Shown: positions 1 to 8,635, counted from the stretch's first letter. The stretch is DNA of 64,000 nucleotides from VYFG01 sp965203365 (GCA_965203365.1 OZ241878.1:2170001-2234000); one strand, 5' to 3'. Notes: generated by a model not told the origin, from the letters alone. Numbers and translations: made by a program.

Positions 1-389
1 CCGACTCCGTGCAGGCGGCGCATCGCCACTATGATCATGTCGCCGAAAGCCTGAGCATCCGCCGCAATCGAGTCCATTCCTGGCATGCGGGTTTGAACCC
101 CTTTGCCCGGTTTGATGGCGACCTGGCGACGGACCAGGGACTGGCCGAATGGGAATCCATCTCCTTCGCCAGCCCCCGATATCTTCACTTCCATACCTGC
201 GGTGACGTGCCGCCCGGCGAGATCACTTGGTCAGTATTCAATCCCACCGTACAGATCGATGGGGAGACATGTTGGCAGGACGGTCAATTCCTCTGGCTCC
301 GACGACCGGATATCCGTGCGATGCTGGCCGCCACCCCCGGTGCCCTTTCGCTCCTGGAACCCAGTGCCGGTATCGGTGTCGGCCAGTGA
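1..389 (+). CDS. C-terminal part of an unrecognised protein (cut by window edge)
   Basis: The reading frame is open from the first bases of the window and ends with TGA at 387-389, so only about the last 128 residues are visible and the true start lies outside. The fragment is rich in His, Trp and Cys, with segments such as SWHAGLNPFARFDGD and YLHFHTCGDVPPGEI that could belong to a metal- or cofactor-binding enzyme. I do not recognise the family with confidence. Its stop overlaps the GTG start of the MetX-like gene (GTGA), and the same overlap recurs before the third gene. The three are therefore probably one translationally coupled operon, which suggests a shared pathway. Confidence 0.6.
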   Translation, partial: DSVQAAHRHYDHVAESLSIRRNRVHSWHAGLNPFARFDGDLATDQGLAEWESISFASPRYLHFHTCGDVPPGEITWSVFNPTVQIDGETCWQDGQFLWLRRPDIRAMLAATPGALSLLEPSAGIGVGQ

Positions 390-1402
390 CCGACTGCCGT
401 TACTATGCGCTCGGTGACGTCACCCTCCAGTCCGGCGAGCGTCTGTCGGATGCCCGGCTCGGCTATCAAACCTATGGGACGCTGAACCGCAACGGCGACA
501 ACGCGATTCTTTTGCCGACGTTCTATACGGGAACCCATGTGCGCAACGAGGGGTTCTTTGGTCCCGGACGCGCACTGAATCCTGAACGGCATTTCATCGT
601 CTCCATCAATCTGTTCGGCAACGGGATTTCGACCTCACCGAGCAATGCCCATCCGGATTGCGCCGGGCACCGGTTTCCCCGGGTAACCTTCTTCGACAAT
701 GTGGCCTGCCAGCATCGCCTGTTGACCGAAGGTCTGGGCATCGAATGTCTCGCCCTGGTAACGGGCTGGTCCATGGGCGGCTGCCAGAGCTATCAGTGGG
801 CGGCACAATACCCGGATATGGTCCGCGCCGCAGTCCCCTTTTGTGGATCCGCCCGGACATCGCCCCACAACCGGGTTTTCCTGGAAGGCGTCAAGGCAGC
901 CCTGCTGGCCGACGCCCAGTTTGCCGACGGTCGATATACCCGACCCCCAGAGCGTGGTCTGCGGGCCTTCGGCCGGGTCTATGCCGGATGGGCCTACTCG
1001 CAGACATTTTTCCGGGAAGGCCTGTTTCGCCAATTGGGATTCGACACCTATGAAGACCTCCTGCTGAGCTGGGAGGAAGACCATCTGCACTGGGATGCCA
1101 ATGACCTGCTGGCCATGTTGTCGACCTGGCAATGCGGTGACATCAGCGCCAATGACCGATATGACGGCGACTTTCAGCGTGCACTGGGCGCCATCCAGGC
1201 TCGGCTCATCACCATTTCCTGCAGTGACGACCTGTATTTCCCGCCCGAAGACAATGCCCTGGAAGTCTCCCATATCCGCGCCGGTGAGATGCGCATACAC
1301 CACTCTCCCTGGGGGCACTGCAGCGCCTCACCGGGAAATGATGCCGGCTTCCATCGGTTGCTGGACCAGTGCCTCTACGAAGTGCTGGAACAGACGTCGT
1401 GA
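386..1402 (+). CDS. MetX-like alpha/beta-hydrolase (homoserine O-acetyltransferase family)
   Basis: A 338-residue protein if translation starts at GTG 386, which overlaps the upstream stop. It has the MetX-type alpha/beta-hydrolase layout: an N-terminal strand pair (LGYQTYGTLN), the oxyanion region with NGISTSPSN, the nucleophile elbow GWSMGG with its Ser, the late acid in SCSDDLYFPP and the catalytic His in SPWGHCSASPGND. Members of this family acylate homoserine or serine, or act as esterases. The short length and the neighbouring Gfo/Idh oxidoreductase argue against assigning methionine synthesis outright. The gene ends in a GTGA overlap with the next gene. An upstream in-frame extension to 227 exists, but it lies inside the preceding gene and is unlikely to be translated. 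Confidence 0.75.
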   Translation: MTDCRYYALGDVTLQSGERLSDARLGYQTYGTLNRNGDNAILLPTFYTGTHVRNEGFFGPGRALNPERHFIVSINLFGNGISTSPSNAHPDCAGHRFPRVTFFDNVACQHRLLTEGLGIECLALVTGWSMGGCQSYQWAAQYPDMVRAAVPFCGSARTSPHNRVFLEGVKAALLADAQFADGRYTRPPERGLRAFGRVYAGWAYSQTFFREGLFRQLGFDTYEDLLLSWEEDHLHWDANDLLAMLSTWQCGDISANDRYDGDFQRALGAIQARLITISCSDDLYFPPEDNALEVSHIRAGEMRIHHSPWGHCSASPGNDAGFHRLLDQCLYEVLEQTS

Positions 1403-2388
1403 GCACCATCCAAGCCGCCCTACTCGGATTCGGCCGCTGGGGACGAATTCTCCATGAAGCCTCACTGGCCGCCAGCCGGATACGGATCAGTCACGTGGTG
1501 ACCCGATCCCCCGGCAAGGTGCGGGAATACTGCACCGCACAGGATCTGCTGTTGAGCGACGACCTCGACTCCATTTTGAGGAACGACGAAGTGGATGCGG
1601 TCATCATCGCCACGCCCCACACGCAGCACTACTCGCAGCTATTGCAATGCGCCCACGCTGGCAAGCACGTTTACTGCGAAAAGCCGTTTACCTTGACCGG
1701 CCTCGAAGCCTTGAAGGCGCTGGACACCCTCGAATCACGTGGATGTGCGGTCGCCATTGGCCACAACCGGCGGTTCGCCCCCAATACGCTGGCATTGCAG
1801 GCTCTGCTGGCGGGTGGAGAACTGGGGGATCCGGTCCACATTGAAGGGGTGTTCAACGCCAATATGAAGGCGGCGAAGGGCCAGTGGCGCGACCATGTTG
1901 ACGAGAGTCCGGCCGGTGGAATGACCTCATTAGGTATCCACGCCCTGGATATGATGGTCCACCTGATGGGCAATGTCACCGACGTTCGGGCTACCAGTCG
2001 ACGCGTGGCCACCCGCCTGTCCTTCGATGACTATACGGTGGTGGACTTGCGGTTTGCCAACAACGCCGGGGGGCGTCTGACCACGCTCACGTCCACCGCC
2101 ATGCAATGGCGAATCACCTGGTATGGGACCCGGGGCTGGGGGGAATTGCAGGATCTGGACACGCTTGTCTTGCAACCGGTGGAAGGGGAGCGAACGACCA
2201 CCCGTTATCCCGGTCATGCATACCCCGGCATGCCAACCATCACCGCGGCGCTGCAGGCATTCGCCGCCACCATCCAGGACGGGACCGCCTTCCCGGTGTC
2301 CCCGGCACAAATCGCGCATAGCACTGCTGCCCTGGAAGCCATCATCCAATCAGCCAAGAGCCAACGGACGATCGCGCCTTGTGCCTGA
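1399..2388 (+). CDS. Gfo/Idh/MocA-family NAD(P)-dependent oxidoreductase
   Basis: 329 residues from GTG 1399, overlapping the previous stop by four bases. The N terminus carries a Rossmann dinucleotide-binding motif (LLGFGRWGRILHEA). This is followed by the family hallmark EKPFTL with its Lys near residue 95, and then GHNRRF, which starts the C-terminal alpha/beta substrate domain. Such enzymes oxidise or reduce sugars, inositols or related polyols. The substrate cannot be read from sequence. Coupling with a MetX-like acyltransferase and an unknown upstream protein suggests a small dedicated pathway. No terminator is evident before the divergent-looking stretch at 2389-2512. Confidence 0.8.
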   Translation: MSTIQAALLGFGRWGRILHEASLAASRIRISHVVTRSPGKVREYCTAQDLLLSDDLDSILRNDEVDAVIIATPHTQHYSQLLQCAHAGKHVYCEKPFTLTGLEALKALDTLESRGCAVAIGHNRRFAPNTLALQALLAGGELGDPVHIEGVFNANMKAAKGQWRDHVDESPAGGMTSLGIHALDMMVHLMGNVTDVRATSRRVATRLSFDDYTVVDLRFANNAGGRLTTLTSTAMQWRITWYGTRGWGELQDLDTLVLQPVEGERTTTRYPGHAYPGMPTITAALQAFAATIQDGTAFPVSPAQIAHSTAALEAIIQSAKSQRTIAPCA

Positions 2389-2512
2389 CCGAGGAGGATA
2401 AAGACCCTCCAAGGTGCTCCCTGCTGGCGAATCACCGATAGCCCCGTCCCACCTAGTCGAACGAGGTCGACACACGGCGATCCGATGTCGGCTACATCAT
2501 CGAAATAGGGAC

Positions 2513-2552
2513 TTGACAAGTTCCTAAAAAAACTATAAAACCAGTTTTATAG
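2513..2552 (+). promoter_or_regulatory. arsR promoter with overlapping palindromic operator
   Basis: A TTGACA hexamer at 2513-2518 is followed after 15 bases by TATAAA at 2534-2539. Overlapping the -10 is an inverted repeat with perfect 9-bp arms, CTATAAAAC (2533-2541) and GTTTTATAG (2544-2552), separated by two bases. AT-rich dyads overlapping the -10 are typical operators for ArsR/SmtB repressors, and the arsR start codon lies 14 bases downstream. The 15-bp spacer is short, which would suit a weak, repressible promoter. Confidence 0.65.
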
Positions 2553-2565
2553 AGCCAAAACGACC

Positions 2566-2925
2566 ATGATCAGAACAGAACAGGCGTCCCGCGGTTTTGC
2601 CGCAGTCGGCTCCGAGGCCCGGCTTCGGGTCCTGCGCGTGGTCGTTCGGGCAGGACCTTCCGGCCTTTGCGTAGGCGAAATCCGGGAACGGCTGGACATG
2701 CCATCTTCCACCTTGGCCCATCATCTGCGATCTCTCACCACCGGGGGCCTGATTGAACAGGAAAAATGCGGCCGGTCGGTGATCAACCGGGCCAGATTTT
2801 CCCACGTTCGCGACCTGGCGGACTTCCTGCTGGCGGAATGCTGTGCCGATGATCCATCCTCGGCATCGTGCGGGCCGCCTGATACCAACATCGATCCCCC
2901 TTGCTGTTCAGGAGACCTCCCATGA
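2566..2925 (+). CDS. arsR: ArsR/SmtB-family transcriptional repressor with Cys-rich tail
   Basis: 119 residues. The N-terminal two thirds form a winged helix-turn-helix: SEARLRVLRVVVRAG, then LCVGEIRERLDM and the recognition helix SSTLAHHLRSL, followed by a wing (GLIEQEKCGRSVIN). The C-terminal tail is unusually rich in Cys, with CC near 98-99, a lone Cys, then CC near 113-114. These are candidate As(III)/Sb(III) ligands, and their placement differs from the classic site in the alpha-3 helix. The gene follows a palindromic operator and overlaps the ArsI-like gene by ATGA. It probably autoregulates this three-gene operon and releases DNA on binding trivalent arsenicals or another soft metal. 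Confidence 0.85.
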   Translation: MIRTEQASRGFAAVGSEARLRVLRVVVRAGPSGLCVGEIRERLDMPSSTLAHHLRSLTTGGLIEQEKCGRSVINRARFSHVRDLADFLLAECCADDPSSASCGPPDTNIDPPCCSGDLP

Positions 2926-3326
2926 AACTGCACCTTTCCCTGTCCGTCAACGACTTTGATGCGTCGGTGGCATTTTATTCCGAGTTCTTCCGGCAGCAGC
3001 CGACAGTGCTGAAAGACGGCTACGCCAAATGGGATGTCGAGGAGCCGCCGGTCAATTTCGCCATCGAACAAGGCACCGGCACGCCGGGGGTCGACCATCT
3101 CGGTGTCCAGGCCGATTCCAGCGAGGAACTGGATGAACTCGTCCGCCGGGTACGGGCATCGGGCCGACCGTTCCTTGATGTGGAACGGATGGACTGCTGT
3201 CATGCCCGGATGGACAAGGCGTGGGTGAAGGGCATGGCGGATGAAAAATGGGAAGTGTTCCTGACGCACCGCCACGATTTGGAGGAGTACGGAACCGCCC
3301 AGAGCGAAGCACTTGCCGCCCTGTAG
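2922..3326 (+). CDS. arsI: ArsI/CadI-like glyoxalase-fold dioxygenase
   Basis: 134 residues, vicinal-oxygen-chelate fold. ArsI enzymes are Fe(II)-dependent dioxygenases that cleave the C-As bond of trivalent methyl- or aryl-arsenicals. They use a His-His-Glu iron site and a vicinal Cys pair that binds the arsenical. Here His4, His59 and Glu111 are placed like the family iron ligands, and the pair DCCHARMDKAW (Cys92-Cys93) matches the substrate site. ATG 2922 overlaps the arsR stop, and a GGAGA ribosome site lies at 2911-2915. The related CadI family is annotated as cadmium-inducible with the same fold, so the exact substrate is inferred from the Cys pair and the operon. No arsC, arsB or acr3 is seen in the window. 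Confidence 0.75.
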   Translation: MKLHLSLSVNDFDASVAFYSEFFRQQPTVLKDGYAKWDVEEPPVNFAIEQGTGTPGVDHLGVQADSSEELDELVRRVRASGRPFLDVERMDCCHARMDKAWVKGMADEKWEVFLTHRHDLEEYGTAQSEALAAL

Positions 3327-3349
3327 GTCCCCCACACGCCTTCTGCCGT

Positions 3350-4033
3350 ATGGGCCCGATCGCCTTGACCCGGGCACTGTTCACCGAGTGGCTGGGCACC
3401 GCATTGCTGCTCGCCACCATCATCGGCTCAGGCATCATGGCCGAGCGGCTGGCGGGGGGCAATGTGGCCCTCGCCCTGCTGGCCAACACGATCGCGACCG
3501 GCGCCATGCTGGTGGTATTGATCACCATGCTCGCCCCGGTGTCCGGTGCCCATTTCAATCCCGCCGTCTCGCTCGCCTTCGCCCTGAGGCAGGAAATCTC
3601 CTGGTCCCGATGCGGAGCCTACATCACTGGGCAAATCCTGGGGGGGATCGCGGGCATGCTGGCGGCCCACCTGATGTTCGAGGAGCCGCTGCTGCAACTG
3701 TCCCAGCAAACCCGAACCGGCGGGGCACAATGGTTTTCCGAGGGGGTCGCCACCTTCGGTCTCGTGTTGACCATCTTCGCCACACTACGGACCCGACCCA
3801 CCGCGGTCCCCATGGCGGTTGGTCTGTACATCACCGCGGCCTACTGGTTCACTGCGTCCACGTCCTTCGCCAATCCCGCCGTCACCCTTGCCCGCAGCCT
3901 GACCGACACCTTTTCCGGCATCCTGCCCGCGCATGCGCCGATGTTCATCGCCGCTCAGTTGGTCGGCAGCCTAACGGCCGTAGCAGTGTGTGCCTGGCTG
4001 TTCGTCGCAGATGAAACCGGTCGAGTCGAATGA
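3350..4033 (+). CDS. aqpS: Aquaporin (MIP family), probable arsenical/metalloid channel of the ars operon
   Basis: 227 residues from ATG 3350, with six hydrophobic segments. The two half-helix signatures are SGAHFNPAVSLAFAL in the first half and SFANPAVTLARSL in the second, as in functional MIP channels. It lies 23 bases after the ArsI-like gene, in the same direction. Aquaglyceroporins of the AqpS type in ars operons move uncharged arsenite or methylarsenicals across the inner membrane. That role is inferred from context, since water or glycerol transport cannot be excluded by sequence. The gene converges on phoX with only 31 bases between stops. Confidence 0.8.
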   Translation: MGPIALTRALFTEWLGTALLLATIIGSGIMAERLAGGNVALALLANTIATGAMLVVLITMLAPVSGAHFNPAVSLAFALRQEISWSRCGAYITGQILGGIAGMLAAHLMFEEPLLQLSQQTRTGGAQWFSEGVATFGLVLTIFATLRTRPTAVPMAVGLYITAAYWFTASTSFANPAVTLARSLTDTFSGILPAHAPMFIAAQLVGSLTAVAVCAWLFVADETGRVE

Positions 4034-4064
4034 CCCGACGCCCCGACATCGGGCCGGAACCGAA

Positions 4065-5900
4065 TCAGCCGACGTACCCACCATCCGTCCGCGTAATGGC
4101 AATCACCGCCGAGCGGGGAACGGAACGACCCCCCTCCGGGAAATGGCATTCGGAGGGATTGTCCTCGCCCGGGTGCTGAACCCCCACAAACATGGTGTGC
4201 TTGTCATTGCTCCAGGTGAGGCCGGTGATTTCACATTCCTTCGGTCCCACCAGAAAGCGTCGGATCTCACCGGTTTCAACATCCGCCATCAGCATCTGGT
4301 TATTTCCCATACCGGCAAAATCGCCCTCGTTGGAGTAGTCTCCGTCGGTCTGTATCCACAGGTTGCCCAGTGAATCGAACGCCAGTCCGTCCGGCGAATT
4401 GAACAGGTTGTCGGCATTGACATTAGCCGAACCCGCCTTGGCATCGCTGTGCACCTCGGGATTGCCGGCGATGACGAAGAGGTCCCAGGAAAACCCTGGT
4501 GCGGTGTGATCACCCTGATCGGGCACCCAACGGACGATCTGCCCATACCGGTTGGCCTTGCGGGGGTTAGGCCCACCGACCGGGGTCGGGTCCCCACCGG
4601 CATTGGGCTTGATCCCGCGGTGCTTGTTATTGGTGAGGCAGCAGTAGACTTCCGCTTTATGGGGATTCGCCGCCACCCACTCCGGACGGTCCATGGTGGT
4701 GGCACCGACCGTGCTGCCAGCCACCCGGGAAAAAATGCAGATCTCCTCCCGGGACATGCCGGTCGTGGCCGGGGTCAGCTCGATCCAGCGACCGCGGCCA
4801 TCCGCCTCGAATTTCGCCACCGACAGAGTCCCGTCTTCCAGCAGTTCATCGTTCCCCACTGTCCCGGGCACGTACTTACCCCTTGATATGAACCGGTAAA
4901 TGAATTCGCCCCGCTCGTCATCGCCCATGTAGGCAACCACATGGCCGTTGTCGGCCACGACCACTTCACAGTTTTCGTGCTTGAAGCGGCCCAGGGCGGT
5001 CCGCTTTTTCGGGATCGACTGGGGCGAAGAAGGATCAATCTCCACGATGTAGCCCACCCGGTGGGGCTCGTTGGGGTGCTTGGCCACATCAAACCGGTCG
5101 TCTACACGAGCCCAGTCATAGCCCCAGTCCCGGTTCTTGATGCCGTAGCGTTTCAGAGTGTCGGACAACTCGGCTTCCGGCTCGCTGGGCGTGGCAAAAT
5201 AGCCGTTGAAGTTTTCCTCGCAGGTGAGATAGGTCCCCCAGGGCGTCACCCCGTTCCCGCAGTTGTTCCAGGTCCCGAGGGAGCGGGTGCCGGTGGGGTC
5301 CGCCACCGTCTTGAGCAGATCATGTCCCTTGGCCGGGCCGGTGATGTCCGCCGGCGTTATGGCTGTGATCTTGCGATTGTAGGGTGAGTCGAGGACAAGT
5401 CGCCACTGTCCGTCGCGCCGCGACACTTCGAAGATACTCACCCCATGAGCCGCCATTCCCTTGTACACATCGTCGTCGTTTTCGGGCAACCCGGATGCGC
5501 GGTTTCCGTAGATGATGTCGAGGTTGCAATATTCATTGTTGACCACCAGCAGATAACGGTCGTTGACCTGAAAAAACGCCATACCGTCACAATTGTCGCC
5601 AAACGCCATCGCTTGGCTGGCGGCCGTTCCCCGGGTGGCGGGGTCGAACCCGGATCCACGACTCCACAGCGGATCCCCCCAAGCAGCCAACACCCGCCAT
5701 TCGAAACCTTCCGGCACGGTGATGGTGTCATACGCGTTGGCAGATACCGGACGGAATCGGACAGTGGGATGGGCCAGTGCTCGAGTACCTGAAAGGGCCG
5801 TGGTCACGAAAGCGCCCGCCCCCAGAACGAGCGACCCCTTGAGCAGTGCCCTGCGGCCAACCATGATGTCAAAGTCCGTTATGTTCTCAGTCGTTTTCAT
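4065..5900 (-). CDS. phoX: PhoX-type alkaline phosphatase (DUF839), Tat-exported
   Basis: 611 residues from ATG 5900, which is preceded by GGGGTGG at suitable spacing; a GTG nine bases upstream is the alternative. The N terminus has a twin-arginine signal (GRRALLKGSLVLGAG, then Ala-rich) directing folded export to the periplasm. The body is the PhoX beta-propeller, with a Glu/Cys segment (VVNNEYCN) near residue 120 and repeated CEENFNG, YMGDDERGEF and EITGLTW blocks. PhoX enzymes hydrolyse phosphomonoesters with a calcium/iron cofactor and are usually induced by phosphate starvation. The gene stands alone between convergent aqpS and divergent fdhD, with a weak Pho-box-like repeat upstream. 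Confidence 0.85.
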   Translation of the reverse strand: MKTTENITDFDIMVGRRALLKGSLVLGAGAFVTTALSGTRALAHPTVRFRPVSANAYDTITVPEGFEWRVLAAWGDPLWSRGSGFDPATRGTAASQAMAFGDNCDGMAFFQVNDRYLLVVNNEYCNLDIIYGNRASGLPENDDDVYKGMAAHGVSIFEVSRRDGQWRLVLDSPYNRKITAITPADITGPAKGHDLLKTVADPTGTRSLGTWNNCGNGVTPWGTYLTCEENFNGYFATPSEPEAELSDTLKRYGIKNRDWGYDWARVDDRFDVAKHPNEPHRVGYIVEIDPSSPQSIPKKRTALGRFKHENCEVVVADNGHVVAYMGDDERGEFIYRFISRGKYVPGTVGNDELLEDGTLSVAKFEADGRGRWIELTPATTGMSREEICIFSRVAGSTVGATTMDRPEWVAANPHKAEVYCCLTNNKHRGIKPNAGGDPTPVGGPNPRKANRYGQIVRWVPDQGDHTAPGFSWDLFVIAGNPEVHSDAKAGSANVNADNLFNSPDGLAFDSLGNLWIQTDGDYSNEGDFAGMGNNQMLMADVETGEIRRFLVGPKECEITGLTWSNDKHTMFVGVQHPGEDNPSECHFPEGGRSVPRSAVIAITRTDGGYVG

Positions 5901-6479
5901 AATGTCCACCCCATTTAAGTCGTTGGTGCATGGATCCCAGCCGTCAGACGGCCTGATCGCGGAAATAGCCGAACATCTATGGACCGAATGTGAAATCCGT
6001 GTGACAGTCCCATCGCCGAATTATGACACGACTTCGATATGGCTGTCCCAGCGACTATCGTCCCGAGCCATACCTACCGATCCATCACCCCTCGACAGAC
6101 ATCTTCACCTCGGTATAGTGGGTCGACTGTCTGTGCGGGAATGTCAGTCCTCGGGCAAATCAAGGCGGGGAACGATGGGCCGGAGGGACCGTTGATCAGA
6201 GGGCCGTGTTCACCGATCAATCGTCTGTGCCCCGACCACGACCCCATCGCGTTCCTCCAATGACATTCGCGATGGCTCGGCTGGACCGCTTCGAACCCCG
6301 ACCCTCGCGCCAAGAACTGAGCAGTGATAAAGTAAACTCCTCATGTTTGTGAAAGCATCCCCCCTGCCGGGGGTTGCCTTCCCGAGTGAAAGACGACCTG
6401 AATGAGACCTGTCACCGCTTCAGTTTCTGCCCCCAACCCCCGATTTTTCTGATTGACCACAGTCCACACGGCAACGCAT
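5901..6479. other. Intergenic region between divergent phoX and fdhD
   Basis: About 580 bases without a supportable gene. It must contain the phoX promoter (leftward) and the fdhD promoter (rightward). Visible features are spaced TGTCA half-sites (listed separately) and a small GC hairpin near 6360-6375 (CCCCC-TGCC-GGGGG) that could terminate or structure a transcript. No RNA gene is recognised. Confidence 0.4.
6002..6028 (-). promoter_or_regulatory. Possible Pho box upstream of phoX
   Basis: On the phoX strand two TGTCA half-sites begin exactly 22 bp apart (complement of 6024-6028 and 6002-6006). This is two 11-bp PhoB repeat units. The first is followed by AT-rich TAATTC, while the middle unit is a poor match. 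The position, about 100 bp upstream of the phoX start, is reasonable for an activator site. This is weak evidence, because half-sites this short occur by chance. Confidence 0.25.
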
Positions 6480-7358
6480 ATGGCCTCGGCAACCCACCTC
6501 CCATCGACCCAAGGCTCCACACCCGTGGACCGACCGGCTCTCAGTCATGCCGGACTGGAATCCATTCACCAGGTGACCGCGCTGGACCAGTTTGGCAACC
6601 AAAAAGAGATCCAGGTTGCGGGTGAAGTCCCCCTGACCATCAAGGTGGATGGCCAGGAACTGGTCACCTTGATGACCCTCGGCGCATGCCCGGAATTGCT
6701 GGTGCTGGGCTACCTCAGGAACCAGACCCTGTTCCATCAACCCAGTGAAATTCGCTCCGTCACGGTGAACTGGGACCGGGAAGTGGCCGATGTCGAAACC
6801 GTGGAGGGCAATGGGATTGTCGATGTGGACACCAGTCGGCGCACGATCACCACCGGCTGCGGTCAAGGAACGATTCTCAGTTGTACGCTGGACAAGCTGT
6901 ACGACCACCGCCTGCCGCCGACCACGATCCGGCAATCGGATATCTATGGCATGCTGGAAAAAATCCGGGATCACAACAAGACCTATCGGGCTGCGGGCTC
7001 CGTACACGGTTGCGGTCTGTGCAAGGAGGGCGACATTCTGACGTTTGTCGAGGATGTCGGACGGCACAATGCCATGGATACCATTTCAGGTGAGATGTGG
7101 ATGGAGGACATCAGCGGCCATGACAAGATCTTCTATACCACCGGCCGATTGACTTCCGAAATCGTAATGAAAGCCGCCTTGATGGGAATTCCGGTACTGG
7201 TTTCGCGCAACGGAACCACCCATATGGGCTACGAACTGGCGGAAGAACTGGGTGTCACCCTAATCGCCCGTGCCAAGAGCCGGCATTTCGTGGCACTGAA
7301 CCCGAACAATCTGATCTTTGACGCGATTCCCAGACCGATCAAGTTCGATGGACCCTGA
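6480..7358 (+). CDS. fdhD: FdhD-family sulfurtransferase (formate dehydrogenase accessory)
   Basis: 292 residues from ATG 6480 (a TTG at 6453 is in frame). FdhD transfers sulfur from IscS to the Mo/W-bis-MGD cofactor of formate dehydrogenases. The conserved core GDILTFVEDVGRHNAMD and the sulfur-chamber segment TTGRLTSEIVMKAALMG, followed by PVLVSRNGTT, are present. The usual CGxCG loop is replaced by TTGCGQGT with a single Cys, and there is an extra GCGLC near residue 180. This places it in a variant branch. No formate dehydrogenase or molybdopterin gene is visible nearby, so its client enzyme must be encoded elsewhere. It converges on the cco accessory gene at 7446. Confidence 0.8.
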   Translation: MASATHLPSTQGSTPVDRPALSHAGLESIHQVTALDQFGNQKEIQVAGEVPLTIKVDGQELVTLMTLGACPELLVLGYLRNQTLFHQPSEIRSVTVNWDREVADVETVEGNGIVDVDTSRRTITTGCGQGTILSCTLDKLYDHRLPPTTIRQSDIYGMLEKIRDHNKTYRAAGSVHGCGLCKEGDILTFVEDVGRHNAMDTISGEMWMEDISGHDKIFYTTGRLTSEIVMKAALMGIPVLVSRNGTTHMGYELAEELGVTLIARAKSRHFVALNPNNLIFDAIPRPIKFDGP

Positions 7359-7445
7359 GGCCGGAATGACCGGGTGCCGGGACACCATCCTCCTCGACCG
7401 TTGCTATGTCCATAGTTGCGTAGCGGAGACCCCTGTATCCACACG

Positions 7446-8135
7446 CTATACAGCGGTCAACCCAGTGAACAAGGAGGCACCGAGCAGTACAATGACGAAT
7501 CCGGCCGCCTTGCGCACCAACGGTCGACGAACCAACCCCTCTTCACCACCAAGGGCACTCAGGGCCGAAACCACCGGCAGAGTCCCGATACCGAACGCTC
7601 CCATGGCAACCATGCCGATGAGCGGGTCGCCGCTGGCCAGCACCAAGGCCAGGGCCGAATAGACCAGACCACAGGGCAACCAACCCCAAAGGATCCCCAC
7701 GGCCAGGACACGGCTGTAACGATCCATCGGCAGGAAATGCCGCGTCAGTGGTGCGAGCCATCGCCACAATTTTAATCCGAGCCGCTCCAACGGAGCCAGC
7801 GCATTCCACCACCCAGCGAGATACAGGCCGAGCAGGATCATGAACAGCCCACCGATCATCTGCGCCAACATGCGACTGCTGTCTACACCCATCAGTCCCA
7901 GCAGGGAGATTCCCGTCTGGGCGGCGAGCGCACCCGCCAGCATATAGCTGCCGATCCGGCCACTGTTATAGACCAGAATCATACGCCAGCGTTGTCCTGA
8001 CGCAGGAGCGCCACCCGATACGGCATTGGGCGCATGCAGCAGGCCAGCGATGCCACCACACATTCCCACACAGTGCAACGAACCCAGCAGGCCCAGCATC
8101 AGGGCCGTCAGGATGATGGCCATAGCCGGGGTCAT
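7446..8135 (-). CDS. TauE/SafE-like membrane protein of the cbb3 oxidase cluster
   Basis: 229 residues with about six hydrophobic helices. Two related halves carry Cys-containing motifs at the start of a helix, GSLHCVGMCGG near residue 20 and GWLPCGLVYS near 150. They resemble the urease-accessory/DsbD-like transmembrane family commonly found beside ccoGHIS. Such proteins are linked to metal (copper) or electron handling during cbb3 oxidase maturation, but the biochemical role is not settled. The gene overlaps ccoH by ATGA (8132-8135) and is the last of the cco operon. The expected copper ATPase ccoI and ccoS are not adjacent. Confidence 0.7.
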   Translation of the reverse strand: MTPAMAIILTALMLGLLGSLHCVGMCGGIAGLLHAPNAVSGGAPASGQRWRMILVYNSGRIGSYMLAGALAAQTGISLLGLMGVDSSRMLAQMIGGLFMILLGLYLAGWWNALAPLERLGLKLWRWLAPLTRHFLPMDRYSRVLAVGILWGWLPCGLVYSALALVLASGDPLIGMVAMGAFGIGTLPVVSALSALGGEEGLVRRPLVRKAAGFVIVLLGASLFTGLTAV

Positions 8136-8635
8136 CGACTATGGAGGTGGACCACACGGTCCCGTGGCCGCTCCATTTCACCGCCAATCCGCCAGCGCAT
8201 TGTTTCGAGCTGCACCACAAAACGACCCGGAGGGATCTCTCCGACCTGGCCATGAAAAAGGCCATCGGGCCCGGCCGTCAGGACCATCGCCCGGTCCCGG
8301 CCGGTGCGGGTGCGATGCAGGAAGAATAGGTTGACCGTTGCGGGGAGGACCAGACGACCATCATGCCGCAGTTCCAGCACGACCTGGTCGGCGGCCATTG
8401 CCAAAGTGGCACCGATGGCATACTGCCGGGCTAATCGGTCCCGCTCCAGCACCCGATTGATCTCCTTGCCTCGCGTATAGTAGTCGTCTACGACCAAGCC
8501 ATCGTAACTTTGGATGGACAGGACCAGCATCAGGATGCCCACCACCACGGCACTGGCTGGAATCGCGATGACCATCCAGACCATGGGTTCCCGGAACCAG
8601 CGACTTGGGGATGCGTCTCGGGAACTGTCCATCAT
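8132..8635 (-). CDS. ccoH: FixH/CcoH-family cbb3 oxidase assembly protein
   Basis: 167 residues. It has one membrane anchor near residues 18-42 (MVWMVIAIPASAVVVGILML). This is followed by the typical periplasmic beta domain starting LSIQSYDGLVVDDYYTRGKE, the most conserved block of FixH. CcoH interacts with CcoP/CcoG and stabilises the assembling oxidase. It overlaps both neighbours by four bases (ATGA), so it is translationally coupled to ccoG upstream and the TauE-like gene downstream. Confidence 0.85.
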   Translation of the reverse strand: MMDSSRDASPSRWFREPMVWMVIAIPASAVVVGILMLVLSIQSYDGLVVDDYYTRGKEINRVLERDRLARQYAIGATLAMAADQVVLELRHDGRLVLPATVNLFFLHRTRTGRDRAMVLTAGPDGLFHGQVGEIPPGRFVVQLETMRWRIGGEMERPRDRVVHLHSR

